From: Methanomicrobium mobile BP | Lineage (GTDB): Archaea; Halobacteriota; Methanomicrobia; Methanomicrobiales; Methanomicrobiaceae | Direction: 5' to 3' | Assembly: GCF_000711215.1 (NCBI RefSeq) | Contig: NZ_JOMF01000004.1 | Span: 310,001-374,000, forward strand | DNA: 64,000 nucleotides | In this document: one piece after another, positions 1 to 10,212 of the stretch | Layout: every line of letters begins with the position of its first letter | Numbering within the stretch: position 1 is the stretch's first letter | The notes under the pieces: model-generated | Seen by the model: only the letters and a program-made list of their open reading frames with translations | Databases searched by the model: none | Told to the model about the DNA's origin: nothing | Translations under genes and position numbers: made by a program

Positions 1-1
1 T

Positions 2-904
2 AAGGCAGAGATTGATGAGCTTGCCTCATCGTTCTCCGGAGTCGACCTTATGGAGAATGCACTTTCGTGGAATCTTGCAAAGGATTACCAGAAGGTTCTC
101 GAACTGGTCCCGGGGCATCTCAAGCACTTTACCAAAGCGTATCTTCTGAAGTGGGATATCAGGAATGTGCTTACACTTCTCAGAGCCAAGATACAGGGAG
201 CTTCCGTAGGCAAGATCAAAGAAATTCAGATACCCGCCGGCAGTCTCAACAGGACGGTGCTGGACAGACTGGACTCCGAAGATTCGACCGACAGAATCCT
301 CGACGGCTTAAAGGGACACATGTTATACGGTGTCTTCGAGCGCGAGATGTCTGCCGCGGTTGAATCGGGTTCTTTCGCACGCATGGAAAACGAGCTCTAC
401 AAGGCATACTACTCAATCCTCTTAAAAGAGGCAAAGAGCGGTGTGAAAGGCGGAGCGGCTTTCCTCAAATATGTCAGGCTTGACATAGACACGAAGAACC
501 TTGAGACCGTTTTCCGCGTAAAAGGCGAGAGCGACGGTGAAAAGATTCGCGAACTCATGATTGAGGGCGGAACCTTTACACTCGACGAGCTTGTCCGTTT
601 TGCGGGTTCCGACTCTCTCGACGAGATGATCGAGACAATCAGGAAGAAACTCAATACGGAGGCTTTCGACTCCGCATTCGAGGCGGTCAAAGAGGCAAAG
701 TCGTCACAGGGCGTAGAAATCGGTCTGATTAAGGCCAAACTTACCGAGATGGACAGAATATCAAAACTCTATCCGATGTCGGTTGCCCCCGTGATTGCGT
801 ATCTGGAATTAAAGAGCTACGAGGTTTCAAACCTTCGTGCACTTGCACGCGGAAAGGAATCGAACCTTCCCTCCGAGAGCATAGAGGCTTGTATGGTGGT
901 GTGA
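2..904 (+). CDS. atpC: A-type ATP synthase subunit C (5'-partial)
   Basis: Subunit C of the archaeal A1AO ATP synthase is the central-stalk adaptor that couples the rotor ring to the A3B3 head. The reading frame is open to the left edge of the window, so the true start lies outside. About 300 codons are visible against a usual family length of roughly 350. The protein is helical and charged, with the typical C-terminal stretch containing [20 protein letters not shown], where the family motif ends in NLRALARGK. It sits one base before subunit F in the order C-F-A-B-D, the normal archaeal operon order, and this supports the call strongly. Subunits E, I and K are expected to lie upstream but are not in view. 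An internal ATG at 50 is not the real start, because the homologous sequence continues upstream of it. Confidence 0.93.
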   Translation, partial: KAEIDELASSFSGVDLMENALSWNLAKDYQKVLELVPGHLKHFTKAYLLKWDIRNVLTLLRAKIQGASVGKIKEIQIPAGSLNRTVLDRLDSEDSTDRILDGLKGHMLYGVFEREMSAAVESGSFARMENELYKAYYSILLKEAKSGVKGGAAFLKYVRLDIDTKNLETVFRVKGESDGEKIRELMIEGGTFTLDELVRFAGSDSLDEMIETIRKKLNTEAFDSAFEAVKEAKSSQGVEIGLIKAKLTEMDRISKLYPMSVAPVIAYLELKSYEVSNLRALARGKESNLPSESIEACMVV

Positions 905-905
905 T

Positions 906-1208
906 ATGGAGATAGCAGTAGTCGGAAACAGTGAGTTCATACTTGGCTTCCGCCTTGCCGGAATCCAGAAGACCTATGCCGCCGACAGTGACGAGTCACT
1001 TGTCGAGCAGGTCAACAGGGCAATGGGCGACAAGGACGTCGGCATTATAGTACTCAAAGGTGAAGATATGCAAAAACTCCCCTTCAGGCTTCGCACCGCG
1101 CTTTCGGAGTCTGTAAAGCCGACTGTCATCGCCATAGGCGGCGAGACGGGCGGACTTTCAATGAGAGAGAGAATTAAGAGATCAGTGGGTGTTGATCTGT
1201 GGAAGTAA
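906..1208 (+). CDS. atpF: A-type ATP synthase subunit F
   Basis: This 100-residue Rossmann-like central-stalk subunit of the A1 sector regulates coupling through contacts with subunits B and D. The sequence shows the family hallmarks: an N-terminal beta strand ([20 protein letters not shown]) and a later [10 protein letters not shown] segment. Its length matches the family. It starts one base after the atpC stop codon and its end overlaps the atpA start by ten bases, which indicates translational coupling within the operon. Confidence 0.95.
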   Translation: MEIAVVGNSEFILGFRLAGIQKTYAADSDESLVEQVNRAMGDKDVGIIVLKGEDMQKLPFRLRTALSESVKPTVIAIGGETGGLSMRERIKRSVGVDLWK

Positions 1209-2947
1209 AATCAAAGACAAAAGGAATTCTAAAAAGGATCTCCGGACCGGTCGTTACGGCTGTCAACTTCGACGCACACATGTATGATGTGGTCAGGGTT
1301 GGCAATGAACAGCTCATGGGTGAGGTCATCAAGATCGATGGCGACAAAGTTATCATCCAGGTTTACGAATCGACCGACGGTGTCCGCCCAGGCGAACCGG
1401 TAGAGAACACCGGACTTCCTCTGGCAGTTGAGCTTGGACCGGGTCTCCTGACAAGTATCTACGACGGTATTCAGAGACCTCTGGAAGTGCTCATGGAAAA
1501 GATGGGCAGTTTCATCGAACGCGGTGTTAACGCACCGGGTCTTGACCATGAAAAGAAGTGGGACTTTAAGCCCGTAATGAAGAAAGGCGACGAGGCAGCT
1601 CCGGGTGCCATCATAGGCGAGGTTCAGGAGACAAACATCGTAACCAAGATCATGGTGCCGCCGAACTTCAAGGGCGGAAAGATCACCGAGATCAAGAAGG
1701 GATCGTTCACGGTCGACGATATTGTCTGTAAACTCGATTCCGGCGAAGAGATCTGCATGATGCAGAAATGGCCGGTACGTGTCCCCAGACCCGTTATCGA
1801 GAAGAAGAACCCGGACGTTCCGTTACTTACGGGTCTTCGTATCCTCGACGGTCTCTTCCCCGTTGCAAAAGGCGGAACGGCGGCAATTCCTGGTCCGTTC
1901 GGTTCCGGAAAGACGGTTACCCAGCAGTCGCTTGCAAAGTGGTCCGATGCCGAGATTGTAGTCTATATCGGATGCGGTGAGCGCGGCAACGAGATGACCG
2001 AGGTTCTTACCGAGTTCCCCGAACTCGAGGACCCCAAGACCGGAAAGCCGCTCATGGAGAGGACGGTTCTTATCGCAAACACCTCGAACATGCCTGTGGC
2101 GGCACGTGAAGCATCGGTTTACACCGGTATCACAATCGCGGAATACTTCCGTGACATGGGATACGATGTCTCGCTCATGGCGGATTCAACCTCCAGATGG
2201 GCAGAGGCAATGCGTGAGATTTCATCGCGTCTCGAAGAGATGCCCGGTGAAGAAGGTTACCCGGCATATCTGTCGGCACGTCTCTCGGAGTTCTACGAGC
2301 GTGCGGGACGCGTTGAGGCACTCAACGGCAACATGGGTTCGATCACCGTTATCGGTGCTGTCTCACCTCCGGGCGGAGATTTCTCCGAGCCTGTTACGCA
2401 GAACACACTCCGTATCGTAAAGTGTTTCTGGGCACTGGATGCAAAGCTCTCGCAGAGAAGACACTTCCCGGCAATCAACTGGCTCAACTCATACTCGCTC
2501 TATCTGAACTCGCTCGGAAAATACTACGACGAGAAGATCTCGCCGGAGTTCAACCCGATCAGATCATGGGCAATGGAAGTTCTCCAGAAAGAGTCCGAGC
2601 TTCAGGAGATCGTTCAGCTCGTAGGTTCGGATGCACTGCCCGAGACCGAGCAGGTAACAATCGAGGTTGCACGTATGCTTCGTGAGGTCTTCCTCCAGCA
2701 GAACGCATTCGATGCCGTCGACGCATACTGTTCGATGGAGAAGCAGTTCGACATGTTAAAGGCAATCAGAAAGTATGCCGACCTTGCATACGCGGCTCAG
2801 AAAGCAGGCAGTCCGATTGCGGCAATCATCGCCGTCAAGTCGAAGAACGAGCTTGCACGTATCAAGTATGTCGCCGACTACAAGCCGGAACTCGAGAAGA
2901 TTCTCTCCGATATGGATGCGGAATTCGTTAAGATCAGGGAGGCGTAA
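1199..2947 (+). CDS. atpA: A-type ATP synthase catalytic subunit A
   Basis: This is the catalytic nucleotide-binding subunit of the A1 head (582 residues). A Walker A motif GPFGSGKT lies at residues 232-239. It is followed by the family segment ending in [15 protein letters not shown] and by the arginine-rich [14 protein letters not shown] segment. The long non-homologous insertion typical of V/A-type A subunits lies between the N-terminal beta barrel and the P-loop. The start is a GTG that overlaps the end of subunit F. No ATG upstream of the conserved N-terminus is available in this frame, so GTG is the natural choice. It is part of the C-F-A-B-D operon. Confidence 0.97.
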   Translation: MEVKSKTKGILKRISGPVVTAVNFDAHMYDVVRVGNEQLMGEVIKIDGDKVIIQVYESTDGVRPGEPVENTGLPLAVELGPGLLTSIYDGIQRPLEVLMEKMGSFIERGVNAPGLDHEKKWDFKPVMKKGDEAAPGAIIGEVQETNIVTKIMVPPNFKGGKITEIKKGSFTVDDIVCKLDSGEEICMMQKWPVRVPRPVIEKKNPDVPLLTGLRILDGLFPVAKGGTAAIPGPFGSGKTVTQQSLAKWSDAEIVVYIGCGERGNEMTEVLTEFPELEDPKTGKPLMERTVLIANTSNMPVAAREASVYTGITIAEYFRDMGYDVSLMADSTSRWAEAMREISSRLEEMPGEEGYPAYLSARLSEFYERAGRVEALNGNMGSITVIGAVSPPGGDFSEPVTQNTLRIVKCFWALDAKLSQRRHFPAINWLNSYSLYLNSLGKYYDEKISPEFNPIRSWAMEVLQKESELQEIVQLVGSDALPETEQVTIEVARMLREVFLQQNAFDAVDAYCSMEKQFDMLKAIRKYADLAYAAQKAGSPIAAIIAVKSKNELARIKYVADYKPELEKILSDMDAEFVKIREA

Positions 2948-2952
2948 TTCAG

Positions 2953-4326
2953 ATGAAAGAATACCGAACAGTAACAAAGATTCAGGGACCTCTCGTATTC
3001 GTCGAGAAGACCGAGCCTGTTGCGTATGGTGAACTCGTAAACATCGTTCAGTCAGACGGAAAGGTAAAACGCGGTCAGGTTCTTGATACATCCGATGAGA
3101 TTGTCTGTGTCCAGGTCTTCGAGTCCACGGCAGGTATCGGTAAGGATGCGGGTATCCGCTTTACGGGCGAGACCATCAAGATGCCGGTCGGCAGAGATAT
3201 GCTCGGACGTATCCTCTCGGGTTCGGGTAAACCCAAGGACGGCGGCCCCGATATCGTCCCCGAGAAGAGACTTGATATCAACGGCGCGGCTATCAACCCG
3301 TATGCGCGTGCATCGCCTTCCGAGTTCATCCAGACTGGTATCTCGACAATCGATGCGACAAACACTCTTGTCCGCGGTCAGAAGCTGCCTATCTTCTCGG
3401 GTGCGGGTCTGCCCCACAACGAGATTGCTCTTCAGATTGCCCGTCAGGCAAAGGTGCCGGGTTCATCCGAAGAGTTCGCGGTAGTATTCGCTGCAATGGG
3501 TATCACAAAGGAAGAAGAAAACCAGTTCATGGCAGACTTCGAGCGTACCGGTGCTCTCGAGCACGCTGTCGTTTTCCTTAACCTCGCTGACGATCCTGCA
3601 GTCGAGCGTTTCATCACCCCGCGTCTTGCACTTACAACCGCAGAATACCTTGCATTCGAGCTTGGTTTCCATGTCCTGGTTATCTTAACCGATATGACCA
3701 ACTACTGTGAGGCACTGCGTCAGATTGGTGCGGCACGTGAAGAGGTACCGGGAAGACGCGGTTATCCGGGTTACATGTATACCGATCTTGCATCTCTCTA
3801 CGAGCGTGCGGGTATCATCAAGGGCAAGAAAGGCTCGGTTACCCAGCTCTCGATTCTGACGATGCCGGGCGACGATATCACACACCCGATCCCCGACCTG
3901 TCGGGTTACATCACGGAAGGTCAGATTGTGGTTAACCGTGAACTTCACAGAAAAGGTATCTACCCGCCGATCAACGTCATGCCGTCGCTTTCACGTCTGA
4001 TGAACCTCGGTATCGGTCCCGGAAAGACACGTGAGGATCACAAGAAAGTCTCCGATCAGATGTATGCGGGTTACGCCGAGGGTGTGGACCTTCGCGGACT
4101 TGTCGCCATCGTCGGTAAGGATGCACTTTCCGAGCGTGACCAGCGCTTCCTCGAGTTCGCGGATGCGTTCGAGGACAAGTTCGTCCGTCAGGGACACGAC
4201 GAAGACCGTTCAATCGCCGATTCGCTCGATATCGGATGGCAGCTTCTCTCGGCACTTCCAGAGGAACAGCTTACACGTATCGACCGCGATCTTATTCAGA
4301 AGTACCACCCGAAGTACAGAAAATAA
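2953..4326 (+). CDS. atpB: A-type ATP synthase regulatory subunit B
   Basis: This is the non-catalytic nucleotide-binding subunit of the A1 head (457 residues), alternating with subunit A in the hexamer. It is clearly homologous to the catalytic subunit but lacks the GxxGxGKT P-loop, which is replaced by [19 protein letters not shown]. It keeps the conserved segments [23 protein letters not shown] (shortened: [11 protein letters not shown]) and [12 protein letters not shown]. It begins five bases after the atpA stop codon. Confidence 0.97.
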   Translation: MKEYRTVTKIQGPLVFVEKTEPVAYGELVNIVQSDGKVKRGQVLDTSDEIVCVQVFESTAGIGKDAGIRFTGETIKMPVGRDMLGRILSGSGKPKDGGPDIVPEKRLDINGAAINPYARASPSEFIQTGISTIDATNTLVRGQKLPIFSGAGLPHNEIALQIARQAKVPGSSEEFAVVFAAMGITKEEENQFMADFERTGALEHAVVFLNLADDPAVERFITPRLALTTAEYLAFELGFHVLVILTDMTNYCEALRQIGAAREEVPGRRGYPGYMYTDLASLYERAGIIKGKKGSVTQLSILTMPGDDITHPIPDLSGYITEGQIVVNRELHRKGIYPPINVMPSLSRLMNLGIGPGKTREDHKKVSDQMYAGYAEGVDLRGLVAIVGKDALSERDQRFLEFADAFEDKFVRQGHDEDRSIADSLDIGWQLLSALPEEQLTRIDRDLIQKYHPKYRK

Positions 4327-4337
4327 GGTGATCTGAT

Positions 4338-4967
4338 ATGGCGCTTAATGTAAAACCGACACGTTCCGAGCTTATCGATATGAAGAAGAAGATCAAGCTC
4401 TCCGAACGCGGTTACAACATTCTCAAGATGAAGCGCGACGGACTTATCCTTGAGTTCTTCAAGGTGCTCGAAGACGCTAAAAAGAGCCGCGGTGCTCTTG
4501 TCGAGGGCTATGACCGTGCAACCAAGATGATTGCGGTTGCAAACACGGTTGAGGGTTCAATCAGAGTAAAGGGTGCTGCAATGGCGGTTAAGGAAAACCC
4601 GCAGATTACTTTGAAGGAGAAGAATATCATGGGCGTTGTCGTCCCCGATATTGAGGCTTCTTCCGTAAGAAAGACGGTTACCCAGCGCGGTTACGGTGTT
4701 CTCGGATCGTCGCCGGTTATCGATGATACCGCGGATGCTTTCGAGGAACTTGTCGAGGCCATCATAGAGGCGGCTGAGATCGAGACCACCATGAAACGTC
4801 TTCTGGACGAGATTGAGTCAACAAAACGCCGTGTAAATGCTCTTGAGTTCAAGGTTATCCCCGAACTTAAGCAGGCACGTGACTTCATCAAGATGAGACT
4901 TGATGAGATGGAAAGGGACGAACTAGTTCGTCTCAAGAAAATTCGGGCAAAAAGCCAGGCAAAATAA
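4338..4967 (+). CDS. atpD: A-type ATP synthase subunit D
   Basis: This central-stalk coiled-coil subunit (209 residues) rotates inside the A3B3 head, like F1 gamma. The N-terminus MALNVKPTRSELIDMKKKIK and the C-terminal helix containing RRVNALEFKVIP match the family. It is the last gene of the operon, 11 bases after atpB. The sequence downstream is T-rich and probably terminates transcription. Confidence 0.96.
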   Translation: MALNVKPTRSELIDMKKKIKLSERGYNILKMKRDGLILEFFKVLEDAKKSRGALVEGYDRATKMIAVANTVEGSIRVKGAAMAVKENPQITLKEKNIMGVVVPDIEASSVRKTVTQRGYGVLGSSPVIDDTADAFEELVEAIIEAAEIETTMKRLLDEIESTKRRVNALEFKVIPELKQARDFIKMRLDEMERDELVRLKKIRAKSQAK

Positions 4968-5060
4968 TTTTTTTGCCTTTTTTACCGATTTTATCAGTTT
5001 TGATTTTTTTTTGCTGTTTCGTTTTTTGCTGTTTTGTTTTTTGCTGTTTTACCTTTGACT
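4968..5060 (+). terminator. Oligo-T terminator region with 15-bp repeats after atpD
   Basis: Runs of T (TTTTTT and TTTTTTTTT) start right after the atpD stop codon, as in archaeal oligo-T terminators. The region also holds three tandem copies of a roughly 15-bp unit, with TTGCTGTTT starting at 5011, 5026 and 5041. No stem-loop is needed or seen. Confidence 0.6.
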
Positions 5061-5121
5061 GTTCTAAGCATTGGCATATTCAATGAGACTAAATAATTCA
5101 TCCGCGTAAATACTCTTACCT

Positions 5122-6723
5122 ATGATAACGGATCTCATCGTACTGTTATTCGAAGTGTTTCTGGCGTTTCTGGTACCCATAATAATCATTGTCGATATAA
5201 TCTTCGGGTTTATCGTCGTGTTTGTCGAGAGGAAAAGCCCTCACGCCACGATGGCGTGGCTGATGATACTCTTCTTTATTCCGATACTCGGAGTAATTCT
5301 CTACATCTTCTTCGGTCAGTCCTTCTACCACGACAGGATGTTTGAAGATCTCGGGGAAACCGAACGCAGGATAAAAGAGTTTCTGACCTGGCAGAAAAAT
5401 GATCTGGACTCGGAAGATTCTCCGGTATATCAGCATATGCCGCACCGGTACAAGGGTCTTGTCAGGATGATTATGGATGACGACGGTTCTCCGATTACCG
5501 TGAACAACGCGGTTAAAATCTACTCGGACGGCAACGAAAAATACAAAGACCTGATAGAAGACATATACGCGGCAAAAGACAGCGTCCATATGGAGTATTA
5601 TATCCTCAAGGACGATGAAATAGGGCGCGAAGTCTTTAAGGCGCTGACACAAAAGGCATCCGAGGGTGTGGAAGTCCGCTTCCTCGGCGATGCACTCGGG
5701 TGTGCGGGTCCGCGAAGGTCTTTCTTTAAGCCGCTCCTTAATGCCGGCGGCAAAGTGGCTTTCTTCTTCCCCTCGCTCATACGCCTGAATCATCCGCGTA
5801 TCAACTACCGCAATCACAGGAAGATTGCGGTTATCGACGGCAAAATCGGTTTCATCGGCGGATACAACATCGGCGACGACTACTTAAGCCGCATACCTAA
5901 GTGGGCGCCGTGGAGGGATGCCGCGGTCAGAGTCACGGGTGACTGCGTCTACTCGCTTCAGTCCAGATTCCTTCGAGACTGGAATTATGCGACCCGCAAA
6001 AATGCCGATTACAACCTTCTCTCATGCACAAACGAGGAACTGGAGAGGTATTTCCCCAAGATTTCCGAGAGAGTCGATACCTACATGAATAATAAAGAGG
6101 GCGGCGCGGATTCCGTCGGCGATGCCGCTGCGGATAAGAATGCGCCGGATGAATCCGTTCGTTCGGGCATTGCGGGCGTTCCCGCTCAGATTGTGTCGGG
6201 CGGTCCCGATACCTACTGGAATCCGATAAAGGACATGTATGCGAAGATGATATCGCTTGCGACGGACTCGATCTATATCCAGACGCCGTATTTCGTGCCC
6301 GACCAGACCATTCTCGAATCCTTAAGAATGGCGGCGCTCTCGGGCGTGGACGTAAAGATAATGTTCCCATGCAAACCCGACCATATCTTTGTCTACTGGG
6401 CGGGATACTCCTATCTGGAGCAGTTGTTTGACGCCGGCGTCAGGGTCTTTGTCTGGAAGGAGGGTTTCATTCACGCAAAGACCATAGTGGTCGACGATAA
6501 ATGCGGCTCCATAGGCAGTGCAAACTGGGATATCCGAAGTTTCAAGCTGAATTTCGAGTCGAACATAATCATGTACGACGAAAATGCGGCAAAGACCATG
6601 AAGGATCTCTTCATAAAAGACCTTGAGTTCTGCGAGGAACTGACACGGGAGAAGATAGATGCCCTTCCGTTTATTACAAGGGTAAAACTCTCGATATCCC
6701 GCATATTCTCGCCGGTTCTCTGA
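5122..6723 (+). CDS. cls: Cardiolipin synthase, phospholipase D superfamily
   Basis: This membrane-bound phospholipase D-type transferase (533 residues) condenses two phospholipids. In an archaeon the likely substrate is archaetidylglycerol, giving archaeal cardiolipin. The N-terminus has two or three hydrophobic segments (residues about 3-35 and 42-65), followed by two catalytic HxKxxxxD motifs: HRKIAVID starting at residue 232 and HAKTIVVD starting at residue 451. Both motifs have their serine/glycine-rich tails (IGFIGGYN, IGSANWD). Length and layout match bacterial ClsA and the characterised Methanospirillum enzyme family. It stands alone downstream of the ATP synthase terminator and converges with the PHP gene. 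Confidence 0.9.
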   Translation: MITDLIVLLFEVFLAFLVPIIIIVDIIFGFIVVFVERKSPHATMAWLMILFFIPILGVILYIFFGQSFYHDRMFEDLGETERRIKEFLTWQKNDLDSEDSPVYQHMPHRYKGLVRMIMDDDGSPITVNNAVKIYSDGNEKYKDLIEDIYAAKDSVHMEYYILKDDEIGREVFKALTQKASEGVEVRFLGDALGCAGPRRSFFKPLLNAGGKVAFFFPSLIRLNHPRINYRNHRKIAVIDGKIGFIGGYNIGDDYLSRIPKWAPWRDAAVRVTGDCVYSLQSRFLRDWNYATRKNADYNLLSCTNEELERYFPKISERVDTYMNNKEGGADSVGDAAADKNAPDESVRSGIAGVPAQIVSGGPDTYWNPIKDMYAKMISLATDSIYIQTPYFVPDQTILESLRMAALSGVDVKIMFPCKPDHIFVYWAGYSYLEQLFDAGVRVFVWKEGFIHAKTIVVDDKCGSIGSANWDIRSFKLNFESNIIMYDENAAKTMKDLFIKDLEFCEELTREKIDALPFITRVKLSISRIFSPVL

Positions 6724-6801
6724 GTCAGGTTTTCTGAGTCTCCCAAAGACTCAGACCTTTTTTTATTTTACACCGTTCCCGATTACCTATGTTACCCGTC
6801 G

Positions 6802-7716
6802 TTACTCTTTCTTTTCCTTAACGTCGTGAATGATCTTATGCGCATTGTAATGCGATATAATGGCGTCTTTGGCGCCGGGGATAAAACTCCACGCGATTAC
6901 CGCGGCGGTTGCGCTCTTATGTGCGGGGTTGTCGGATCTGCCGATGACGATATTTTCATGCCGTTTAACGGCGTTTAAGTGCTCTTCGACACTCTGAGTC
7001 CCGTATGTGCCGCAGAGAACGCTTCCGACATCGCAGAGAAGGTGAGCGTCCGAGCCGCCGGTAAACGAGATTCTGCCCGAAAGCGCATGTTCCCTTGCAT
7101 ATCCGATGGATTTTAGGTTGAGCCCTTTTACCATTCCGCCGCAGATGGCTTCGATGCCGTCGAGGTGATCAAGAACGCCGTTATCCAAGGTGCCGTTGAG
7201 CAGGCACTTCAAGACGCCGCGGTTTATGCCGTAGTATCCGAACGGGTGTGCGGCGACCCGAAGGCAGTCGAAATCCTCCGCGAGAATAAGCGTATCAATG
7301 ACCCGCAGATGCTTTCTCAGAGTCGGCGAGAGCTTCATCATCTCGGTGCATAGTCTGCTGTTGTATTCGCAGAGGTCATCCGCCGTGTAGAAATAGAGAA
7401 GAAGATGCGGTCCTTCGCGGGTCTCGAGTTCGACGGCGGGTATTATCATGGGACCGGCGCCGTCATGATAGGAGCCGTGCAGACATTTCTCCGCTTCGAT
7501 AACGCCGCCAATCACATTGTGATCCGTGATTGCCGAGTTTATGCCGCGATCTTTGAGGTATTCGATGAGGTGCGGGACCTTCGTAAGACCGTCGGAGTGA
7601 TTTGTGTGCAGATGCATGTCAAAGAGCGTATAACCTTCGTTTCTGAGTGACCCGATATCGGGATGCTCGAAAAGTATCGTTCCGTACGGAGTTTTCGGCG
7701 ATGTTTTCGGCGGCAT
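6802..7716 (-). CDS. PHP-domain metal-dependent phosphoesterase
   Basis: This 304-residue protein of the polymerase and histidinol phosphatase (PHP) superfamily is likely a soluble metallo-phosphoesterase. The first metal-binding motif DMHLHTNHSDG is at residues about 33-43, followed by AITDHN around residue 60. Conserved AAHPFGYYG and SDAHLLCDVG further on supply the remaining ligands. The substrate cannot be told from the sequence; relatives act on nucleotides, polyprenyl phosphates or nucleoside-phosphate monoesters. It is a single gene between cls, which is convergent, and the fae pair. Confidence 0.8.
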   Translation of the reverse strand: MPPKTSPKTPYGTILFEHPDIGSLRNEGYTLFDMHLHTNHSDGLTKVPHLIEYLKDRGINSAITDHNVIGGVIEAEKCLHGSYHDGAGPMIIPAVELETREGPHLLLYFYTADDLCEYNSRLCTEMMKLSPTLRKHLRVIDTLILAEDFDCLRVAAHPFGYYGINRGVLKCLLNGTLDNGVLDHLDGIEAICGGMVKGLNLKSIGYAREHALSGRISFTGGSDAHLLCDVGSVLCGTYGTQSVEEHLNAVKRHENIVIGRSDNPAHKSATAAVIAWSFIPGAKDAIISHYNAHKIIHDVKEKKE

Positions 7717-7889
7717 TTTGAAGGCTCTTTAGAGTATATGTGAGCAGAAATTTTATGAAACTTCTCATACGGGCATATGCCGTCCCGTGATTCGGTTTCG
7801 AAAAAAGTAGTGCGGGCGGATTAAGATACAGGCAAAATGCCGTCTTAATCCGATGTATTTCCTAAAGCAATCGAAAATTATCGAACGCT

Positions 7890-8411
7890 TCAGTTGAACG
7901 GGTGAACAGCCGCGTCCTTCTTGGCGAGGATCTCGTCTACCGAAGGTTCGCCGTTTACCGCACGCTTGATTGCGAGCTTGACAGCCTCATAGTTCCAGTC
8001 GTGAATCTTCTTCTTGTCCTTCGCATCCCATTCGATGAAAACCGATGCAATGATGAGGAGGTCATCCGCTTTGTCCTTCGGAATTATGCCTTCCTTGACA
8101 CAGTCCATGACTGCCATTGCCACGGCATGCTGCGCCGGTCCGAACATCAGAATAGCCTGATTTGCGTGCTTCATCGTGACCTTGTTTATCATCAGCGTCT
8201 CGGGCTTTGTCGGCAGATTCGGGGTGACGACCGCCAGAAGCGGCGTGTGTCCCCTGTTCGGCGATGCCAGAGCGTTTACGAATGCCGTTTCCACACTGCT
8301 CCCCTTCGGTCCCATAACCAGATCAATGTGAGCCACTTCGGGTCCTTCGCCTACGAGCGCTTCTCCGATTAATACGCGGTCAAATTTTGATTTTTTGTAT
8401 GTATCAGTCAT
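7890..8411 (-). CDS. fae: Formaldehyde-activating enzyme, copy 1
   Basis: The 173-residue Fae protein condenses formaldehyde with tetrahydromethanopterin to methylene-H4MPT. In methanogens it links formaldehyde from ribose metabolism or detoxification to the C1-carrier pool. The conserved core AHIDLVMGPKGS contains the catalytic histidine; FGPAQHAV and WDAKDKKKIHDWNY follow. It is one of two tandem paralogs, and the other ends about 300 bases upstream. Start is at the ATG beginning MTDTYKKSKF. No Hps domain is fused to it. An 83-nt tract near the 3' end is identical to copy 2. Confidence 0.95.
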   Translation of the reverse strand: MTDTYKKSKFDRVLIGEALVGEGPEVAHIDLVMGPKGSSVETAFVNALASPNRGHTPLLAVVTPNLPTKPETLMINKVTMKHANQAILMFGPAQHAVAMAVMDCVKEGIIPKDKADDLLIIASVFIEWDAKDKKKIHDWNYEAVKLAIKRAVNGEPSVDEILAKKDAAVHPFN

Positions 8412-8530
8412 AATATACCATCCTTGCAGGTTTTTGCGATTACCCTTGCGTTTTTGAATCCTGCTTAACCTGCTTAATTTGTTACTGCTGCATACTGCTA
8501 TAAATAAGAGTTGATGGGGTCGGTTATACG

Positions 8531-8540
8531 GATATATAAG
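8531..8540 (-). promoter_or_regulatory. TATA box candidate for fae copy 1
   Basis: On the minus strand this reads CTTATATATC, an archaeal TATA element, with a leader of about 95 bases to the fae start. A second AT-rich TATA-like element lies nearer the gene (about 8500-8512). Confidence 0.5.
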
Positions 8541-8550
8541 GCGAAAGATC

Positions 8551-8568
8551 GGAGAAGTTCACTTCTCC
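8551..8568. promoter_or_regulatory. 18-nt palindrome upstream of the fae copy 1 TATA box
   Basis: This is a perfect inverted repeat with 8-bp arms (GGAGAAGT/ACTTCTCC) and a 2-base centre, placed just upstream of the TATA element of fae copy 1. Its size and place fit an operator for a dimeric regulator. No equivalent was found before copy 2, so the two copies may be regulated differently. Confidence 0.45.
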
Positions 8569-8712
8569 TTTTAATATTTCAAAAAAACAGAATGACTTTT
8601 TAAAATCAGGCATGTCGGCGGTTAATTGCTGCCGCCGACAATCCGACATTTTTTTGTGTCGTGGTTTTGCCGTTGTTTCGTTGTTTGTTGTAATATCGTA
8701 ATATCGAACGCT

Positions 8713-9234
8713 TCAGTAGAACGGGTGAACAGCCGTGTCCTTCTTTGCGAGGATCTCGTCTACCGAAGGTTCGCCGTTTACCGCACGCTTGATTGCGAGC
8801 TTGACAGCCTCATAGTTCCAGTCGTGAATATTCTGTCTGTCTCTCGCATCCCATGAGATGAAGACCGAGACTATAATGAAAAGGTCGTCCGCCAGATCCT
8901 TAGGAATCGTGCCGTCGGCGACACAATCCATGACCGCCATTCCTACCGCATGCTGCGCTGGTCCGAACATGCGAAGCGCCTGTTTTGCGCGTTTCATCGT
9001 AACCTTGTTTACCATAAGCGTTGCGGGTTTCGCCGGCAGATTCGGGGCTACGATTGCCAGAAGCGGCGTGTGTCCCCTCTGCGGCGATGCCAGAGCGTTT
9101 ACGAATGCGGCTTCCACACTGCTTCCTCTCGGTCCCATGACGAGATCGATATGCGCCACTTCGGGTCTTTCTCCGACAAGAACTTCAGCGTATAACACAC
9201 GGTTAAATTTTGATTTGTAATCTGTATCCGTCAT
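8713..9234 (-). CDS. fae: Formaldehyde-activating enzyme, copy 2
   Basis: This second Fae paralog has 173 residues when begun at the ATG of MTDTDYKSKF. That start aligns with copy 1 and has GGGG eight bases upstream; another ATG six bases earlier is too close to the ribosome-binding site. The core AHIDLVMGPRGS with the catalytic histidine is intact, so both copies should be active. It differs from copy 1 at scattered positions but shares the same ending (GEPSVDEILAKKD). The two tandem copies each seem to have their own promoter. Confidence 0.95.
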   Translation of the reverse strand: MTDTDYKSKFNRVLYAEVLVGERPEVAHIDLVMGPRGSSVEAAFVNALASPQRGHTPLLAIVAPNLPAKPATLMVNKVTMKRAKQALRMFGPAQHAVGMAVMDCVADGTIPKDLADDLFIIVSVFISWDARDRQNIHDWNYEAVKLAIKRAVNGEPSVDEILAKKDTAVHPFY

Positions 9235-9310
9235 AATCATTCCCCTAACATACAGGCATCAGCAATCCTATGATGTTCTTCCTGCGTTATTTTGCTAATA
9301 CAACTTACAC

Positions 9311-9321
9311 ATATATATAAG
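9311..9321 (-). promoter_or_regulatory. TATA box candidate for fae copy 2
   Basis: The minus strand reads CTTATATATAT, about 77 bases before the fae copy 2 start codon. This leaves a leader of about 50 bases. Confidence 0.5.
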
Positions 9322-9448
9322 AGTCGGTTAACAGAGCCGGTTTTCGCCGTTATATGGGGAACGATTTCAGCTTTCGGTACCGGCATTATACCCTAATCGA
9401 TTATCTTTATAATTCCGCAGGTAAATGAGAAGATATGGAGCAGGTTAC

Positions 9449-10165
9449 ATGGAGTCGGTTATCGAAGCGCAAGGTCTGACAAAGGATTACGGGGAACTGC
9501 GTGCCGTCGACGGCGTCAGTTTCAGCGTGCCGAAAGGTGCCGTTTTCGGTCTTCTCGGTCAGAACGGATCGGGAAAGACGACGATTATCAAGATGCTCAC
9601 GGGGCAGGTGAAGATTACCGAAGGTGATTGCAGTATCCTCGGCGTATCACCCAAGGTCGACCCCGTGAGAGTCCGAAGTCTTATCGGAATCATACCCGAA
9701 CAGGAGACGCCGCCGAGTTTTCTCACGTCGATTGAATATCTGCAATTCGTGGGCAGGATTCGCGGCATTCACGGAATTGACGAAAAAGCCGAATTCTGGT
9801 TTGATTTCCTCGACTTCGCCGACAAAAAAGACGTCCTCTGCAAAGACCTCTCACGCGGAACCCGCCAGAAACTTATGTTTGCGCAGGCGTTTCTGGACAG
9901 CCCCGAGGTTGCCGTCATCGACGAGCCGCTCATCAATCTCGATCCCGTCATGCAGAGAAAGGTCAAGGATTTCCTCAAAAGCTACACGAAAGAGGGGCGC
10001 ACCGTCTTTATCTCCACGCATATCCTTGAGAACGCACAGGAGATCTGCGACAGCTTCGCCGTTCTGCACAAAGGCTCTCTTCTCTACACGGGAAGTGTCG
10101 CCGAACTGAACGAAAAGGGCAAAAAACTCGACGATCTCTTCCTTGAGCTCGTCAACCGCGCCTGA
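9449..10165 (+). CDS. ABC transporter ATP-binding protein
   Basis: This cytoplasmic ATPase (238 residues from this start) powers the membrane protein encoded next. Walker A GQNGSGKT lies at residues 37-44. The signature LSRGTRQK precedes Walker B (AVIDEPLINLDP), and the switch histidine is in ISTHILENA. The start at 9449 is chosen because GGAG lies eight bases upstream; an ATG at 9425 lacks a site. The unusual signature LSRGT and the DrrA/CcmA-like layout point to an exporter or ABC-2 type system. The substrate is unknown. Confidence 0.85.
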   Translation: MESVIEAQGLTKDYGELRAVDGVSFSVPKGAVFGLLGQNGSGKTTIIKMLTGQVKITEGDCSILGVSPKVDPVRVRSLIGIIPEQETPPSFLTSIEYLQFVGRIRGIHGIDEKAEFWFDFLDFADKKDVLCKDLSRGTRQKLMFAQAFLDSPEVAVIDEPLINLDPVMQRKVKDFLKSYTKEGRTVFISTHILENAQEICDSFAVLHKGSLLYTGSVAELNEKGKKLDDLFLELVNRA

Positions 10166-10212
10166 TGCACGGAGATGAAGAGGTTACATAACTCATAACT
10201 CGGGGGATAAAG

